A DNA stretch of 64,000 nucleotides from Prinia subflava (lineage: Eukaryota; Chordata; Aves; Passeriformes; Cisticolidae), in assembly GCF_021018805.1 (NCBI RefSeq), contig NC_086257.1, forward strand, positions 16,736,693 through 16,800,692, in the 5' to 3' direction. The translations under genes and the position numbers were made by a program. Shown piece by piece: positions 42,618-55,027 of this stretch. The first letter of the stretch is position 1; every line of letters begins with the position of its first letter. The notes beneath the pieces are model-generated. The model was not told the origin of the DNA. It saw only the letters and a program-made list of their open reading frames with translations, and did not search any database.

Positions 42618-45600
42618 ATGCTTTTGCTGCCGCTGCTGCAGCTGGTGGGGGGCGCTCCCCTGGGCCAGAGGCTGTACCCCATGCCGGCCAGCATCCTGCA
42701 AGGTCAGTGGGGCACAGGGACGGGGGCGTCTTTGCGGGAGAGTTTGGCTGCAGATGGGGTGGTTGTGGAAGATGGAACCCTTGGGTGCACTCTCAGGTAG
42801 GGTGGCAGCACAAGCAGAATGGCCAGGTCCCTGTCAAAAACCCCTTAGAATCCGGGGCATGCCTGCGCTGCCTGGACTGGGTGCCCTGGGTGTCAAGTGC
42901 TGCCAGTGGCACTAGGGCACACAGGGGATGCAGGGAGTGCTGTGGTTTATGCCCTGTGGCACCAGCACTCCCTCTGGCTCTAGTACCTGTGCCAGTCCCG
43001 GCGGACACTCTGCCAGGGCATGGCCAGCAGGAAGGTGGCTCTGCGTGGGTACAGGTGGTCACAGGTAGGGGCACACAGGGGAATGCACACACAGGGCAGG
43101 CACAGGACTGCACACACATGGGCACACGCAGGGACATGCAGACATGGGCACAGGGACCCTGGTACACACAAGTGTGCACTCAAAACTGCACAGAGGTACA
43201 CATGTGGGCACACCTGCCTGGGCTCACACCCTGTCTCCATGTACAACAGGCCCACAGAGACCTGGGCAAACACCCAGGTGTGCATGTGCCAGCCCCAGCA
43301 GGGAGGTGACACTGGTGACTGCAACTCTAGGCAGTGTCAAGGGGCGACAGGCCATGCCCAGCCTGGCATTCACCTTGGTGATATCAGGGCACCAGGAGGG
43401 CTGGGGGCACTCCATGGCTGTGTTGGGGGGTGGGAGGCAGCAGTGGGGGCTCTGGGGGTCTGAGCTCCCTGTGTGCACCCATCAGCACTGTCCAGCCGTG
43501 GGACGCTGGTGCTGGAGGCAGCACTCAGGAGCGCATTGCTGGCACTGGAGCGGGCGCTGTCTGAGCAGCAGCGGCAGCGGGGCGCCTGCGGGCTCTGTGC
43601 CCCCTGCCTCTTCCCACCCTGCGCTAACATCACCAGCCACTGCCCACGTGAGTCATAGCCCCGTTACCTCCACTGCCCTGTCCCCAGGAGACCCTACCCA
43701 AATAGAACCCAGGATCCTGAGCCAAATGCAGCCCAGGGGTCCTATCCAAACACCATCCCATGCCCAAAAGATCCTACTAAAATCTGCACCCATGCCTGGA
43801 GACTCCGCCCAAATATTTATTTGGATGCCTACATCATCCCCTAGAAATCCAATCAAAATGATACCTGAAGATTTTACCCAAACCATACTCATCCCCTACA
43901 GGTTTAACCTACAGGCTTTAACCAAAACAGTGCCCAGGCTCCTGAAACATATCCCTACCTGCTAACAACCCTGCACAAGCAGTTCCATCGTATCTAGATC
44001 TTACCCAGTCATCAGGAGCCCTATTCAAATCATTGCCCGATCCCTTGAGATCTTTTCAGATATTCACCCCAAAACATACCCTAGTACCCAGAAGACCCTA
44101 CCAAAACATGCTGACTCCACAACCTATCATGCTCCCTTCCCACCCATCCCAAAGCAGAGACTGAGGTGGCCTGGGCAGAGGAGCAGAGGGAGGACACAGT
44201 GATGCTGATAGCTCTGCTGTCCTTGCAGCTCCAGCTGTGCCCCCTGCCATGCCCCCCAGCTGCCAGGCCCTGCTGGATGCCCAGGCGCTGCCCGAGCTGT
44301 CCCAGCGCAACTGGGCACTGAGCCAAGCCTGTGCCCCCTACCAGCGCCTGTGCCCGCCTGAGGGGGCCCTGCACACCTGTGCCCCACTCAGCGCCCAGCT
44401 CTGCAGCCACCGCCTCCAGGAGTGCCGTGAGTGGGCACCCACATCCCCCCCGGCTCCTCCCAGAGATGGGAGACCCTACAATAACAAATGGGCTATCCCC
44501 AGGGGATGCTTGGAAGGGATATGGGGTGCTGGGGTGACAGAGGGTGTTGGGGTGGAGTGAGGAGATGGTGGAGGTGGGGGTATGATAGAGTGATGCGGGA
44601 TCTCTGGTGGGATGGAAGGCTGGGAGATGAATCTGGGAAGGGAATTGGAGATTTGGGGGATGCAGGCATTTGGAGCGATGAGCAAATTGGGCTGGGCTGG
44701 GACACTGAGCGGCAATGAACAATCTGCGGTGGGAGAAGTGGGCAAGGGGACACTGGGGACACTGAGTCACTGGGGGTGATGAGCACTCCCTGGGGTGGTT
44801 ACAGGAGTGTTTGTTCGGGCTGATGGGGGTCTGGGGCCACCGAAAGGAACTGGGGCGATATGAGGACAGCAGGGATGTGGTGGTGACACCGGGAGAGAGT
44901 GTCCCCACATGCCATGACAGCCTGTCCCTGCAGAGACGGTGGCCGCAGCCCCGAGTCCTGACGCAGCAGCGGAGGCGGCAATGCCAGGTGAGCCGGGACG
45001 GCCCCGCCGTGCCCACGCCACCCCCCCACCACGCCGGCGGGCGCCCCTGGCCCCCAGCTGCCTGCTGGGCCGGGGGGCAGAGGTTAGCGTCGGCAGCTGC
45101 CGGACTGCGGGGCGCCCCCGGCCCTCCGCCCGCTCGCCTCCGTGAGCACGATGAGGCTTGACAGCGCGCCCGACGCGCCTCATCTCCCGCCACCCCCTCC
45201 ACCTGCCACGGCCATCCCCGGCCACCCGAGCCCACCTGGGAGACGGCATGTGCAGCAGCCGGCCTGCAGGATGCCCCCCTCATCCCGACCTTGTCCCCCA
45301 GGGAGCTGCGGGCGCCGCGGGGTCCCACAAACCAACGCCACAGTCCCCCGAGGACGGATCATGGGCGGCAGCGTGGCCCCGCGGGGCGCCTGGCCCTGGC
45401 TGGTGTCGGTGCGGCTGCACGGGGAGCTGATGTGCGGCGGGGTGCTGGTGGGGCGCTCCTGGGTCCTCACGGCGGCACATTGCTTCGGAGGGTACGCTGG
45501 GGGCACGGCCGTGCGGGGATGATGTCCCTGCAGAGGCGGGCACGGGGAAGTACCATTACCTCTGTAACTGGCTCCCCCCATCCTGCCAGGAACCGGAACG

Positions 45601-48600
45601 AGCTGGCGTGGACAGTGGTGGTGGGCGACTACGAGCTGGGCAAGCCGGGAGCGGGCAAGCGGGCAGTGCCCGTCCGGCGCATCCTGCCTCACCCTAAGGT
45701 CGGTGGAGGTGGGCACCACCCCCACCTCCCTGTGCATGCCCCAGGGGCCCCCACTGACATCCCCACATCTCCTTCCAGTTTAACCCCAAGACGTTTCACG
45801 GGGACCTGGCGCTGCTGGAGCTGGCGGTGCCCCTGGCCCCATCACCTACCGTCAGCCCCGTGTGCCTTCCCAGCGGCCCCGCGGAGCCCAGCCCCGGCAC
45901 GCCCTGCTACATCGTGGGCTGGGGCTCCCTCTACGAAGGTGAGACCCCGTGGGGTGTTCCCGTCTGTGCCCTCTCCCGCGCCCAGCCCCCGAGCTCCGAG
46001 GCAGGCAGGGGGGTGTGAAAGAGAGGGAGATGTCCGGGCACAGGGGACCCTGTAATGGGTGCCTTGCCCGGCAGAGGGACCGGCAGCCGATGTGGTGATG
46101 GAGGCGCAGGTGCCCCTGCTCAGCCAAGAGACGTGCCGGGGTGCCCTGGGCAAGGACCTTCTCACCAGTGCCATGTTCTGTGCTGGGTATTTGTCTGGAG
46201 GCATCGACTCCTGCCAGGTAACGCCGTGCCTGAGGGACTGTCAGCACCCCACTTCAAAAATCCCTCACACAGAGTGACGGGCACCTACCACAGCCCATCA
46301 GTATGGCTGGGGTCCAAGCCCAGTGCACGGGCATTTCCCCTGCAGGGCGACTCAGGGGGCCCGCTGGCCTGCGAGGACCCCACTTCGCACCACTTTGTCC
46401 TCTACGGCATCACCTCGTGGGGTGATGGCTGCGGTGAGCGGGGCAAACCAGGAGTCTACACCCGTGTCACGGCCTTCACAGACTGGCTGAGTCTCCAGAT
46501 GGATTGTGAGTGCTCCTGGCTGCTCCGCGGGGTCACAGAGATGCCCAGGGGGGTTTCAGCACTCATGGCAGTGCTGGTTCCCTCACAGCTGCCCCTGGCA
46601 GCCGAGAGCCGAGCTGCTTCGACCTGCTGGCTGTGGCACAGCTGCCCCCCGAGCAGCAGTCCCCGGAGCGCGCCCGTCTCTGCGCCTTCTACACCACATC
46701 CTGTCGGGCACCTCAGGGCCGGGCTGCCTGTGCCCGCCTGGCCGAGGAGACCTGCCATGCCAGGACAAGACGATGTGGTGAGCTGGGGGTCATGCCAGGG
46801 CTAGGGTGTAGGGAGGGACCCCATTTCTGACGTGGGCCCAGGGCTACGTCTCTCCCTCTGTGCCCACAGAGCTTCACTCCTATGCCCAGACCTTGGTGGA
46901 TCTCCTGCGCCGGGCTGGGGACTTCATCCGAAACCAGTTTGATTTCTCCTTCCTCACCCGCACTCTGCCCCAGCTTCTGGGAAAGATCTATGGGCACTTC
47001 TTTCCTCCCCGTGTCCGCAGGGATGCCCCAGGTACTCTCTCAGGCTGGACCACCCATGGCCATTTGGGGTCCCCTCAGTCTCCCCTATGCTGGTGGTTGC
47101 AGCACCAGCTCCCTGCCCTGGCTTCCAATAGGGATCCTCTATCCCTTGTCCTGTCCCGCAGGCCCAGCTGTGGCAGGGGGCCAATCCCGCCCCACAGCAG
47201 TGGGACCCCAGAGACCCCCCAGCAGGTGAGGCATGGTGGGCCTGATGAGGGGCTAAAGAGGTTGGGGAGGTGGTTGAGATACTGGTGGGCACTGACATGC
47301 CATTTTGGGGACAGCCTGAAGCACTGGGATCCTGTTCCTGGTGCAACCAGGGCACCCCCCCAGGGTGCCCAGGTAGGGTGCAGGGGGTGACACGGCCCAC
47401 CCAATCTGAGCTTGCCCCATTGTGCTTCTAGGTGGGGAGCTTTTGCAGAGCTTTTTGGGGTAGTGGGACCCCAGCTGCAGGACTGGGTGGAGGCTCTGAA
47501 GACCATGGCAGGGAGCAGCCACCTGGTGACAACAAGGGACAGGGAGCAGCTCCCCGGGGAGACGCAGCTCTTCCTGCAGGTATGTGGGGAGGGACAGGCT
47601 GGGGGACCCCCCTGTCCTCTTGTGACTGGGCCAGCAGGGACCAAACCCCTTGAGTTCCCCAGTGTCCCCTTTTGACATGCCTTGGGTCCGTTGTCCTCTG
47701 TTCAGCCACAGAAGTGACGTCTTTCACTTTGCCACCACAGAAGGGGCACCTCACTCTCCCTAGCTGAAACCAGTGCTCCCAAGTCCAACCAGTGCAGAGC
47801 CAGCCATGGGTCTGGCCCTGCAGCTTAGGATCTGACCCAGCAAAGCCACAGGGCAGTTGCATGTCACCAATGCCTTCTCTGACACCAGCACACTCATGCC
47901 CTGCACTCTGCCACCATGCATGTGGCTGTGCCCACAGGTGCCCTGTGGTTGTCCCATCTCCCATCCTGTCCCCTCCTTCCCTTCATCAGGGTGAGGATGT
48001 GGTGGAGGAGATGGTGGCACAGGGACGAGCATTCCTCACCCAGCTGCGGGCAGAGTTGGAGCTTGGCACCACCCTGGAAGCCATGGAGCCACAATGGGCA
48101 TCTGGAGAGCTGGCAGGAACCCCCGTGCCAAGCCATGAACCCCGTGAGCCTGGAGGGACTGGGGGCAATGGGGCGGCAGGCTGTCCATCCACCAGCCAGC
48201 TCTGTGTCTGGGCAGTGCCCACCAGGGTTTTACACTGCTCTCCGTGGCAGGGTCTGCACTGAGGGAGAAACGTGAACTGGTGCCCACCGAGCTGCCCAGG
48301 GTGGAGGAGGAAGAGGAGAAGGAGGCAGGCGTGGGCAGAGGTAAGCTCCCACAGACCCTATGGGGTGCTAGGTATCACCAGGGGAATGGTGACAAGCCCA
48401 GCCTTGCACCCCTGTCTCCAGGCTGTCCCATTTCAGTGGGACAGACTTTTGGTATATTTTCCCCCACTCTGCTCCCCTGGTGTCCCCAGAGCAAAGATGC
48501 TCCTCCCTGTGGTGGGCAGCAGCGTGGTGCCCCCACGACTAATCCCTGATGTCTCCTCCATGTCTCTCCTGCCCGTCCTGGGGGCTGCAGCCTGCCCGGG

Positions 48601-49004
48601 CCTCAACGAGTCGGCAGTGCGGGTGGGCGCGGTGCGGGACCTGTACGCCTGGGTGCTGCGGGTGCCCGAGGCAGACCTGGCCATGACCTTCCAAGAGGTG
48701 AGTGCCCCATCCAGCCACTCCGAGCCACACACCCTGGCAGCCAGGCAGTGCCATCCCACCCCCCAGCCCGCCACTGTCCCACTGTGCCCATGGCTCCCCT
48801 GGGACTCACGGCACTGTTGTCTTCCCACAGATCCTGGTGGACTTGGGCTCCAAAAATACCCAGGGACTGTACCGGGCACAGGTTCGGGCCACTGTAGGGG
48901 GCCGCCCCACGGCCTTCACTGGCCTCGTGGGGCTGGAGAGTGACTCACTGGCCCGTAGCATGCCTGGCCTCGTCGCTCTGGCGCTGGAAGTGCTGAAAAC
49001 CTAA
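42618..49004 (+). CDS. PRSS56: PRSS56, trypsin-like serine protease 56, 782 aa, 17 exons
   Basis: Secreted S1 protease linked in mammals to eye size (microphthalmia, myopia). Exons: 42618-42702, 43486-43647, 44229-44426, 44934-44987, 45302-45491, 45590-45698, 45779-45938, 46075-46217, 46346-46505, 46589-46777, 46870-47031, 47162-47225, 47432-47579, 47990-48143, 48251-48340, 48591-48697, 48831-49004. All are GT-AG. The start gives signal peptide [16 protein letters not shown]; an in-frame ATG 60 bp upstream (42,558) would bury it. A Cys-rich prosegment precedes the cleavage site GR|IMGG (Ile186; IVGG in most relatives). The triad is complete: His226 (TAAHC), Asp275 (HGDLALL), Ser370 (GDSGGP). 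Asp in GIDSCQGD predicts trypsin-like Arg/Lys preference. The C-terminus matches mammals ([34 protein letters not shown]). Exons 11-15 form a linker longer than in mammals and are the least certain. Confidence 0.9.
43650..44110. repeat. Decayed repeat in PRSS56 intron 2
   Basis: Phrases such as GACCCTACCCAAAT, GTCCTATCCAAA, GATCCTACTAAAAT and GACTCCGCCCAAAT recur about every 35-50 bp, giving an A/C-rich intron segment. Units differ strongly from each other. Confidence 0.5.
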
Positions 49005-49317
49005 TGGTGCCCCTGGGGCAGTGTGCCAGCATGGGGAGAGGGCACTGGGGCTGGTGTCTCTTTTGTCCTTCAAACACACTCCATTCCCTGTCTCAGGCTC
49101 TTCCACCCTTTTGTCCCCAGTTGTACCTCAGTCTCTCTTCCCACCAGCACTTCCCTCCCCTGGGCTATGGGGCCCTGATGGGTACCTGAAGCACCTCAGC
49201 CAGGAATCACAGTCCTGCTCTCCCCTCGGACCTCCCCTTTGGCAAGCCCACTCTCACCCCATCTTCCCCAGAGGCACCTGAGCTGTTATTTATTTGTACA
49301 GAGAAGGTTTATTTTTC

Positions 49318-49323
49318 AATAAA
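49318..49323 (+). terminator. PRSS56: PRSS56 polyadenylation signal
   Basis: AATAAA lies 314 bp after the stop codon, preceded by AT-rich TTATTTATTTG and followed by a TG-containing stretch. It is the only canonical signal before CHRND. Confidence 0.85.
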
Positions 49324-49329
49324 GAAGGG

Positions 49330-50061
49330 TTCTATTTTCCAGTAGTAGCTGGCAAATGTGAAGTGAGTGCTGTGCCACATGATGCTGGCAAAGTGGGGGC
49401 AATTTCCAAGGAAGCTACAACATCCCATTGTGTCCCCCTTCCCAGCCCCCCTGTACTCTGAAGTGATGCCTCCAGCCTTGGTTCCTGCTGTGTGCACCCT
49501 GGCAAAGACATCCCAGACCCCTCCCCAGGGGTCAGACACCCCTCCTGCCCATGCAGCACCCACAGCACAGCACTGGTGCTCACCCCGGTGATACCCCTCA
49601 GGGACCAACATGAAACCTCCTGATGAAGGGGCTGAGAGTGCCCAGGGTCAGTGGTGGGTGGCACCCCCGTGCTTGGTGAGGGTTGGGATTCAGAGTACCC
49701 TGGGGACCCTGCTGTGGGGACCCTGCCTCTCCGAGCAGCATCACTGGGACTGCTGAGCAGCAGGGAAGGGACGGCTGCTCCCCGTGCCCAGCAGTGCCTG
49801 TGCTGGGGAGCCCCGGCTCAGGGTGATGGGCTGACACCCATGGGGCCAGCAAGGCCAGCTGTGCCTGCCCATCTCCCCTTCCCTGCACGAGGGGGTGCCG
49901 GAAGAGAGGGGCTGGAGCGGCTCTCTGGTGCCGGCACCCTTCCCCCTCAGCACCTGGCACCATCCATCTCCCAGTCCCCCGGCAGCCGGACATCCGCTCA
50001 GCCAGGCCAGGCAGGGAAGCGGCCAGGGCCTGGCACGGCGTGAGGGCACCGCGGGCGCCGC
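49330..50061 (+). promoter_or_regulatory. CHRND: PRSS56-CHRND spacer with CHRND promoter region
   Basis: This 0.73-kb spacer holds the CHRND promoter. E-boxes CAGCTG (49,856-49,861) and CACCTG (49,951-49,956) lie 206 and 111 bp before the start codon. Myogenic bHLH factors act through such sites in muscle acetylcholine receptor genes (established for the family). No TATA box was seen. Confidence 0.5.
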
Positions 50062-53000
50062 ATGGGGAACCTGCTGCAGCAGCTGGCCCTGCTCGGGGCA
50101 CTGGTGCTGTCGGGTGAGCAGGGTCTGGGTCATGGGGTGCCCTCTTGCTCTGCTGCATGGGGTGCCCATGGGGTTATGGGTCCCCTCGATGGGCTGGGGG
50201 GAGATGATGGTGGCAGGGTCCAAACTGTGCACCAGGGCTGCATTTTGGGTATTGCCTGGCAGAGTCCAGTCACTGCATGTCCTTTGTGCTTCTTTCGTGG
50301 CTATGCCACCCAGAGCCATGCTCCTCCCCGGGCTATGTGCTGTCAATGCACAGTGTCATTATATCCCTTTGTCCCTGTAAGTGCCTGTCTGTGCCGAATG
50401 ACCACGTGTCCCTGCACACACTGGGTCCATGTCCACGAGTCCATGTGTGTTCTGTGTGTACAGCCACCCGTGTGCACAGTTCTACCGTGTCTGTGTCCAA
50501 ATGCCTCCTGTCTGTGTCCCTCCCTGTGCTGGGTTTGTATTTGTGATCCCTCTGTGTCTGTGCCCATGTCTTTGTCCCGTGAACATGTGTGACCATGTGT
50601 CCCCACATGTCTGTCATTCCTGCATGTCCCTGTCTGTTTTCCTGTGCAGCACAGACATGCACTGTCCTGGCCTGTTCCCCTCCCCTCTATTCCTATACCA
50701 CCCTGCCCTAGCTGAGTATCCCTAGGGGGTGGCACTGGGCCAGTAACCCCTGAGCCCCCTGGTTTGCCTGACCCCACACCCCCAGGTGGGCTCTGCGTGA
50801 ACCACGAGGAGCGGCTCATCCACCACCTGTTTGAGGAGAAGGGCTACGACAAAGAGCTGCGCCCTGTGGTCTCCACTGACGAGGTTGTGGATGTCTACCT
50901 GGCCCTCACACTCTCCAACCTAATCTCACTGGTGAGCCCCAGAGGGCAAGGCTTGCTGTGGGGTGCCCCCCAGCATGCTCACCCCTAGGGCTGGTTGCAT
51001 GGGGGGGAACCCTGAGGCTGCTGTCCCAACCCTGGCTGGTGAGGTTGGGAGTCGGGGCTGGGGGGACACCCTGGCATCTCACTGCCCCATGTTGCTGTTT
51101 GCAGAAAGAGGTGGACGAGACACTCACCACCAACGTATGGCTCGAGCACGTGAGTAGGGACAGGTGTCACAGCATCAGTTGTGCCACCATGGGGTGGCCC
51201 ATCATGGTGAGGGGGTGACCTGAGGATTCCCCCCTCCAGGGCTGGACAGATTACCGCCTGCAGTGGAACAAGTCTGAGTTTGGGGACATCGGGGTGCTCC
51301 GCCTGCCACCAGACATGCTGTGGTTGCCAGAGATAGTCCTGGAGAACAAGTGAGCTGTGCCTTAATTTCCCCTCCCAATCCTTCAGAACTGTTCCCGGTG
51401 CATGTCCAGGACTCCCCTTGCCCCATTCCCAGCTGTGCCATAACCTTGTCTCCCTCCTGGCACAGCAATGATGGGCTCTTTGAGGTCGCCTACTACTGCA
51501 ACGTCCTCATCTACGACACGGGCTACGTCTACTGGCTGCCACCCGCCATCTTCCGCAGCACCTGCCTCATCAACGTTGACTTCTTCCCCTTCGACTGGCA
51601 GAACTGCTCCCTCAGATTCAGGTCTGGGTGGCTGGCTCAGGGCAGCGGGGTGGCCATGGCACGCCTGGGTGCCTGCTGCTGCCAGTGCCTCCCATTGCTG
51701 CTGAGGTGCAGCAAGGTGGGGGTCTGTAGGTGACTTGGTGGCCTAAGTCCATCATGCTGGAGGTCAGGGTGGGTGGGGTGGTGGGTAACCAGCAGCCCCT
51801 CACTGTCTGTCTCCCTGGCTGTGGTCCAGGTCGCTGGCATACAGTGCCCTGGAGATCAACATGCACTTGAAGACGGACAGTGACCCAGACACGGGGAAGT
51901 CTTACCCAGTGGAGTGGATCATCATTGACCCCGAAGGCTTCACGGGTAATGCTGGTGCTCTCTGTAAAGGGGGGAGGGTGGGAGCAGAGGTGGAGTTGGG
52001 ACACACTGCCGTGGAGAAACTTCACTACCTGTGGCTTTGGCATCCTGGCACTCACTCCAGGCCTTGGAAAGCAATCCACACTTTGGTGAGGAACACTGGT
52101 GCTGGTGGATCTGGTGTGGATGGTCACGGCAGGTGTCCCCCATGCTGTATGCTGTCCCCTGTGCCCTGGCAGAGAATGGGGAATGGGAAATTATCCACCG
52201 CCCAGCCCGCAAGAACATCTATCCTGACATTCCCCTGGACACCAGTGAGCACCAGGACATCACCTTCTATCTCATCATCAAGCGCAAGCCACTCTTCTAT
52301 GTCATCAACATCGTCATACCCTGCATCCTCATTGCCTTCATGGTCATCCTCGTCTTCTATCTGCCTGCTGACAGTGAGTGAGCCCTGTGGCATGTGTGCC
52401 AGTCATGGGAGTCACATCCATGGGGCACCTCCGTGTCCCACACCTGCACCAGGCCCTGGGGCACAGCAACACCCCAATACCCAGCATGAGGACAACCTGG
52501 AACTGGAATATTCCCATGCAGAACGTCATCACCCCAGCCAGGCATCCTGGCAGAGGTGCACGTGGGCACAGGATATCCCATGTGGGACCCGAGGGTACTC
52601 CCATAACAGAAAACCCCTATATAGGGCATTGTGGGACACTCAAGGGCAACCCTGGCACTGTGGACTCTGCTAGAGGTACCTGGGGCAAAGTTTGCCCTGA
52701 GCTCACCTGTTCTCCAGGTGGTGAGAAGATGACCCTGGTAATCTCAGTGCTCCTGGCCCAGTCTGTCTTCCTCCTGCTGATCTCCCAGCGCCTGCCTGCC
52801 ACTTCCCATGCCATCCCCCTCATTGGCAAGTGAGTCTGGGCACCACTGTGTGCAGTGGGGACATTGTGGAGTCCCCTGGTGCCAGAGGGCAGCTCTGCCT
52901 GTGCCCAGTCCCTGAGGCAATGCTCCAAGACCATGCTCCCTACCAGGTATCTGCTTTTTATCATGCTTCTGGTGACAGCTGTGGTGATCATCTCCGTCGT

Positions 53001-53929
53001 GGTCCTCAACTTCCACTTCCGCACCCCCAGCACCCACATCATGTCTGACTGGGTCAGAGAGGTGAGCAGGGTGTGGGCTGGGGTGGGTGCACTGGTGGGA
53101 ACAAGGGTCACTCTGTACCCAACAGAGGGCATGGGACAGCACAGCCCTGTGACAGATGGAGTTTGTGGGCAGAAAGTGAGGACAAGGTAGCAACACATTG
53201 GGGAGGTGGCCAGGGGACATGACACTCCCTCTTGTGTCCCAGGTCTTCCTGGAGAGCCTGCCCCGGCTGCTGGGCATGACACAGCCATCCGAGAGCCCGG
53301 CAGGCGCCCCGTGCATCCGGCGCTGCAGCTCGGCCGGCTACATCGCCAAGGCAGAGGAATATTTCAGCGTCAAGTCCCGCAGCGAGCTCATGTTCGAGAA
53401 GCAGTCGGAGCGGCACGGGCTGACCAGCCGCATCACCCCTGCCCGTGAGCCACAGCCCCTGCACGGGGACAGGGGGGAGGGTGGCTGGGCTGGGGTCTCC
53501 AGGGTTGGCAGAGCCCATTCACCGCCCCCTCTCAACCCCAGGTTTGGCGCCGCTGGGCATGGACTCAGGCGAGGAGCAGACCTATGAGCACATCAAACCC
53601 GTCATTGACAATGCCAACTTCATTGTCAAGCACATGAGGGATGAAAACAGCTACAATGAGGTGGGGCCACGGGCACTGGGAGGGCATGGGGGGCTCCCTG
53701 TGCCCACTGTGCCCCCACACTGCCTGGATCTTGGCTCTCTCCACAGGAAATCGACAACTGGAACCGCGTGGCCCGGACCCTGGACCGCCTGTGCTTCTTC
53801 GTCATCACCCCCACACTGGTGGTGGGGACCCTCTGGATCTTCCTCATGGGCATCTACAACCACCCACCACCACTGCCCTTTGCTGGAGACCCCTACGACT
53901 ACCGGGAGGAGAACAAGCGCTTCATCTAG
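50062..53929 (+). CDS. CHRND: CHRND, muscle nicotinic acetylcholine receptor delta subunit, 518 aa, 12 exons
   Basis: A Cys-loop ligand-gated cation channel subunit at the neuromuscular junction. It pairs with alpha1, beta1 and gamma (fetal) or epsilon (adult) in the pentamer and forms one acetylcholine site with alpha1. Exons: 50062-50113, 50786-50931, 51105-51149, 51240-51349, 51466-51621, 51830-51945, 52173-52373, 52718-52829, 52947-53061, 53243-53444, 53542-53660, 53747-53929. All introns are GT-AG. The signal peptide covers about 1-17. The Cys-loop is Cys151-Cys165, with a sequon at Asn164 (NCS). M1 holds [20 protein letters not shown]. The M2 pore holds [20 protein letters not shown]3 follows, then a cytoplasmic loop with [20 protein letters not shown], an amphipathic helix and M4. 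It ends REENKRFI. Delta identity rests on sequence and on lying before CHRNG. Length matches the family. Confidence 0.97.
50330..50660. repeat. TG/CA-rich, TGTCC-type simple sequence in CHRND intron 1
   Basis: Short phrases TGTCC, TGTGTCTGTG and CATGTGT recur irregularly over about 330 bp in the 672-bp first intron. No fixed unit was found. Similar patches lie at 29.1-29.9 kb, 33.15-33.4 kb and 43.05-43.27 kb. Confidence 0.5.
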
Positions 53930-53984
53930 GGGGGTGTGGGGATCCCATGTGCCAACCTCTCCCCCACCTGTCTTGGTTTGGGAA

Positions 53985-53990
53985 AATAAA
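53985..53990 (+). terminator. CHRND: CHRND polyadenylation signal
   Basis: AATAAA lies 56 bp after the stop codon, in a very short 3' UTR. A GT-rich element follows (GGTGGCTGTCC, about 54,022). Confidence 0.9.
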
Positions 53991-54454
53991 GCTGGATATT
54001 TCTTGCCATGGGGCACTGAACTGGTGGCTGTCCTCGGTGTGCCCCACTGGGGCACAGCCTGAACCGTGTGTATGTGCTGGGGAGGGTGATCCCTGTGCAG
54101 GGAACGGGTGTTGTTGGATGTTCTAAGTGTGATGGACCCCAGCTGTGGCTGGAAGGGGTGACTGTCAGAGGGGATTTGGTGGTACCGGCCCTGCTACCCC
54201 TGTGGGCTGGGCCCTTGGGGCAGGATGGGCTGGGGAAGGAGTTGGCCCCCCCAGCATGGCACCATCCCCTGCAGACCCACTGCAGTTGGCAGAGATGTTA
54301 TTAGTGCCCACATTTTCCCCTCCTGCCCCCAGGACCCCCCAGCCAGATCCACAGTGTCCCCCCAGCACACCCCATCCCACAGTGTAAGGCTGGGGGCTCG
54401 GAGGGGTGTCACCTTCCCCAGCTCAGCAGAGGGATGCCAGGGCTCTGGTTTCAG

Positions 54455-55027
54455 GGGACACAGCTGACTTCCCCCCATCGGCAGGGGCCCAGGACAGCTG
54501 TCACATCCTGTCCACTGAGCCAGGAATCTCACCACACCCCACACCCCCATCCTCTCCTCCCTGTGCCCTACACAGGGGCTGGAAGGACTTGAACCCCCAG
54601 GGGGGGCATCGCTTCCCAGGCTGATGTGATGGGATTTGCCTGCCCCTTCCCCACCCTATATTCTGGGGGCAGCCACTGCCATGGCAGGGACAGGATGTGC
54701 TGGCAGGGGGACATCCCTTTCCCGTAACCTGCAAGGAGATGCATCCCTCCATGTGAGACATGGGGAACACACGGCACAGAGCTCATTTTGCCCCTTGCCC
54801 CAATTCCAACCTCTCCAGCACAAAATGCCAGAGGAGCTTCCCAACAAACTGGCATCGCCCCACCAGGGGGAAGTGGGTGGTCCCGCGTCCCTCCGGGCCC
54901 CCGAGGCTGTTGGGAGCAGCTGACGGTGGCAGGGGACAGCTGTCCTGTCCCAGCGGGCGCCGAGCCCAGAACGCGTCGGCGCGGGCGGCCGAGAGGAGCC
55001 CCAGCCCCTGCGCCCCACGGCACCGCC
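54455..55027 (+). promoter_or_regulatory. CHRNG: CHRNG promoter region with four CAGCTG E-boxes
   Basis: CAGCTG occurs at 54,461-54,466, 54,494-54,499, 54,917-54,922 and 54,937-54,942. The last two are exactly 20 bp apart, 111 and 91 bp before the start codon, the arrangement expected for paired MyoD/myogenin sites. The whole spacer between CHRND polyA and the CHRNG ATG is about 1.04 kb and has no coding exon. Confidence 0.6.

Noticed and set aside
42001..42701. Long minus-strand frames upstream of PRSS56
   Set aside because: They lie in a CpG island and oppose the PRSS56 first exon; they match no known protein.
44081..45328. 415-residue open frame on the minus strand
   Set aside because: It is the antisense of PRSS56 exons 3-5 and GC-rich introns; composition is low-complexity and no family is recognisable.
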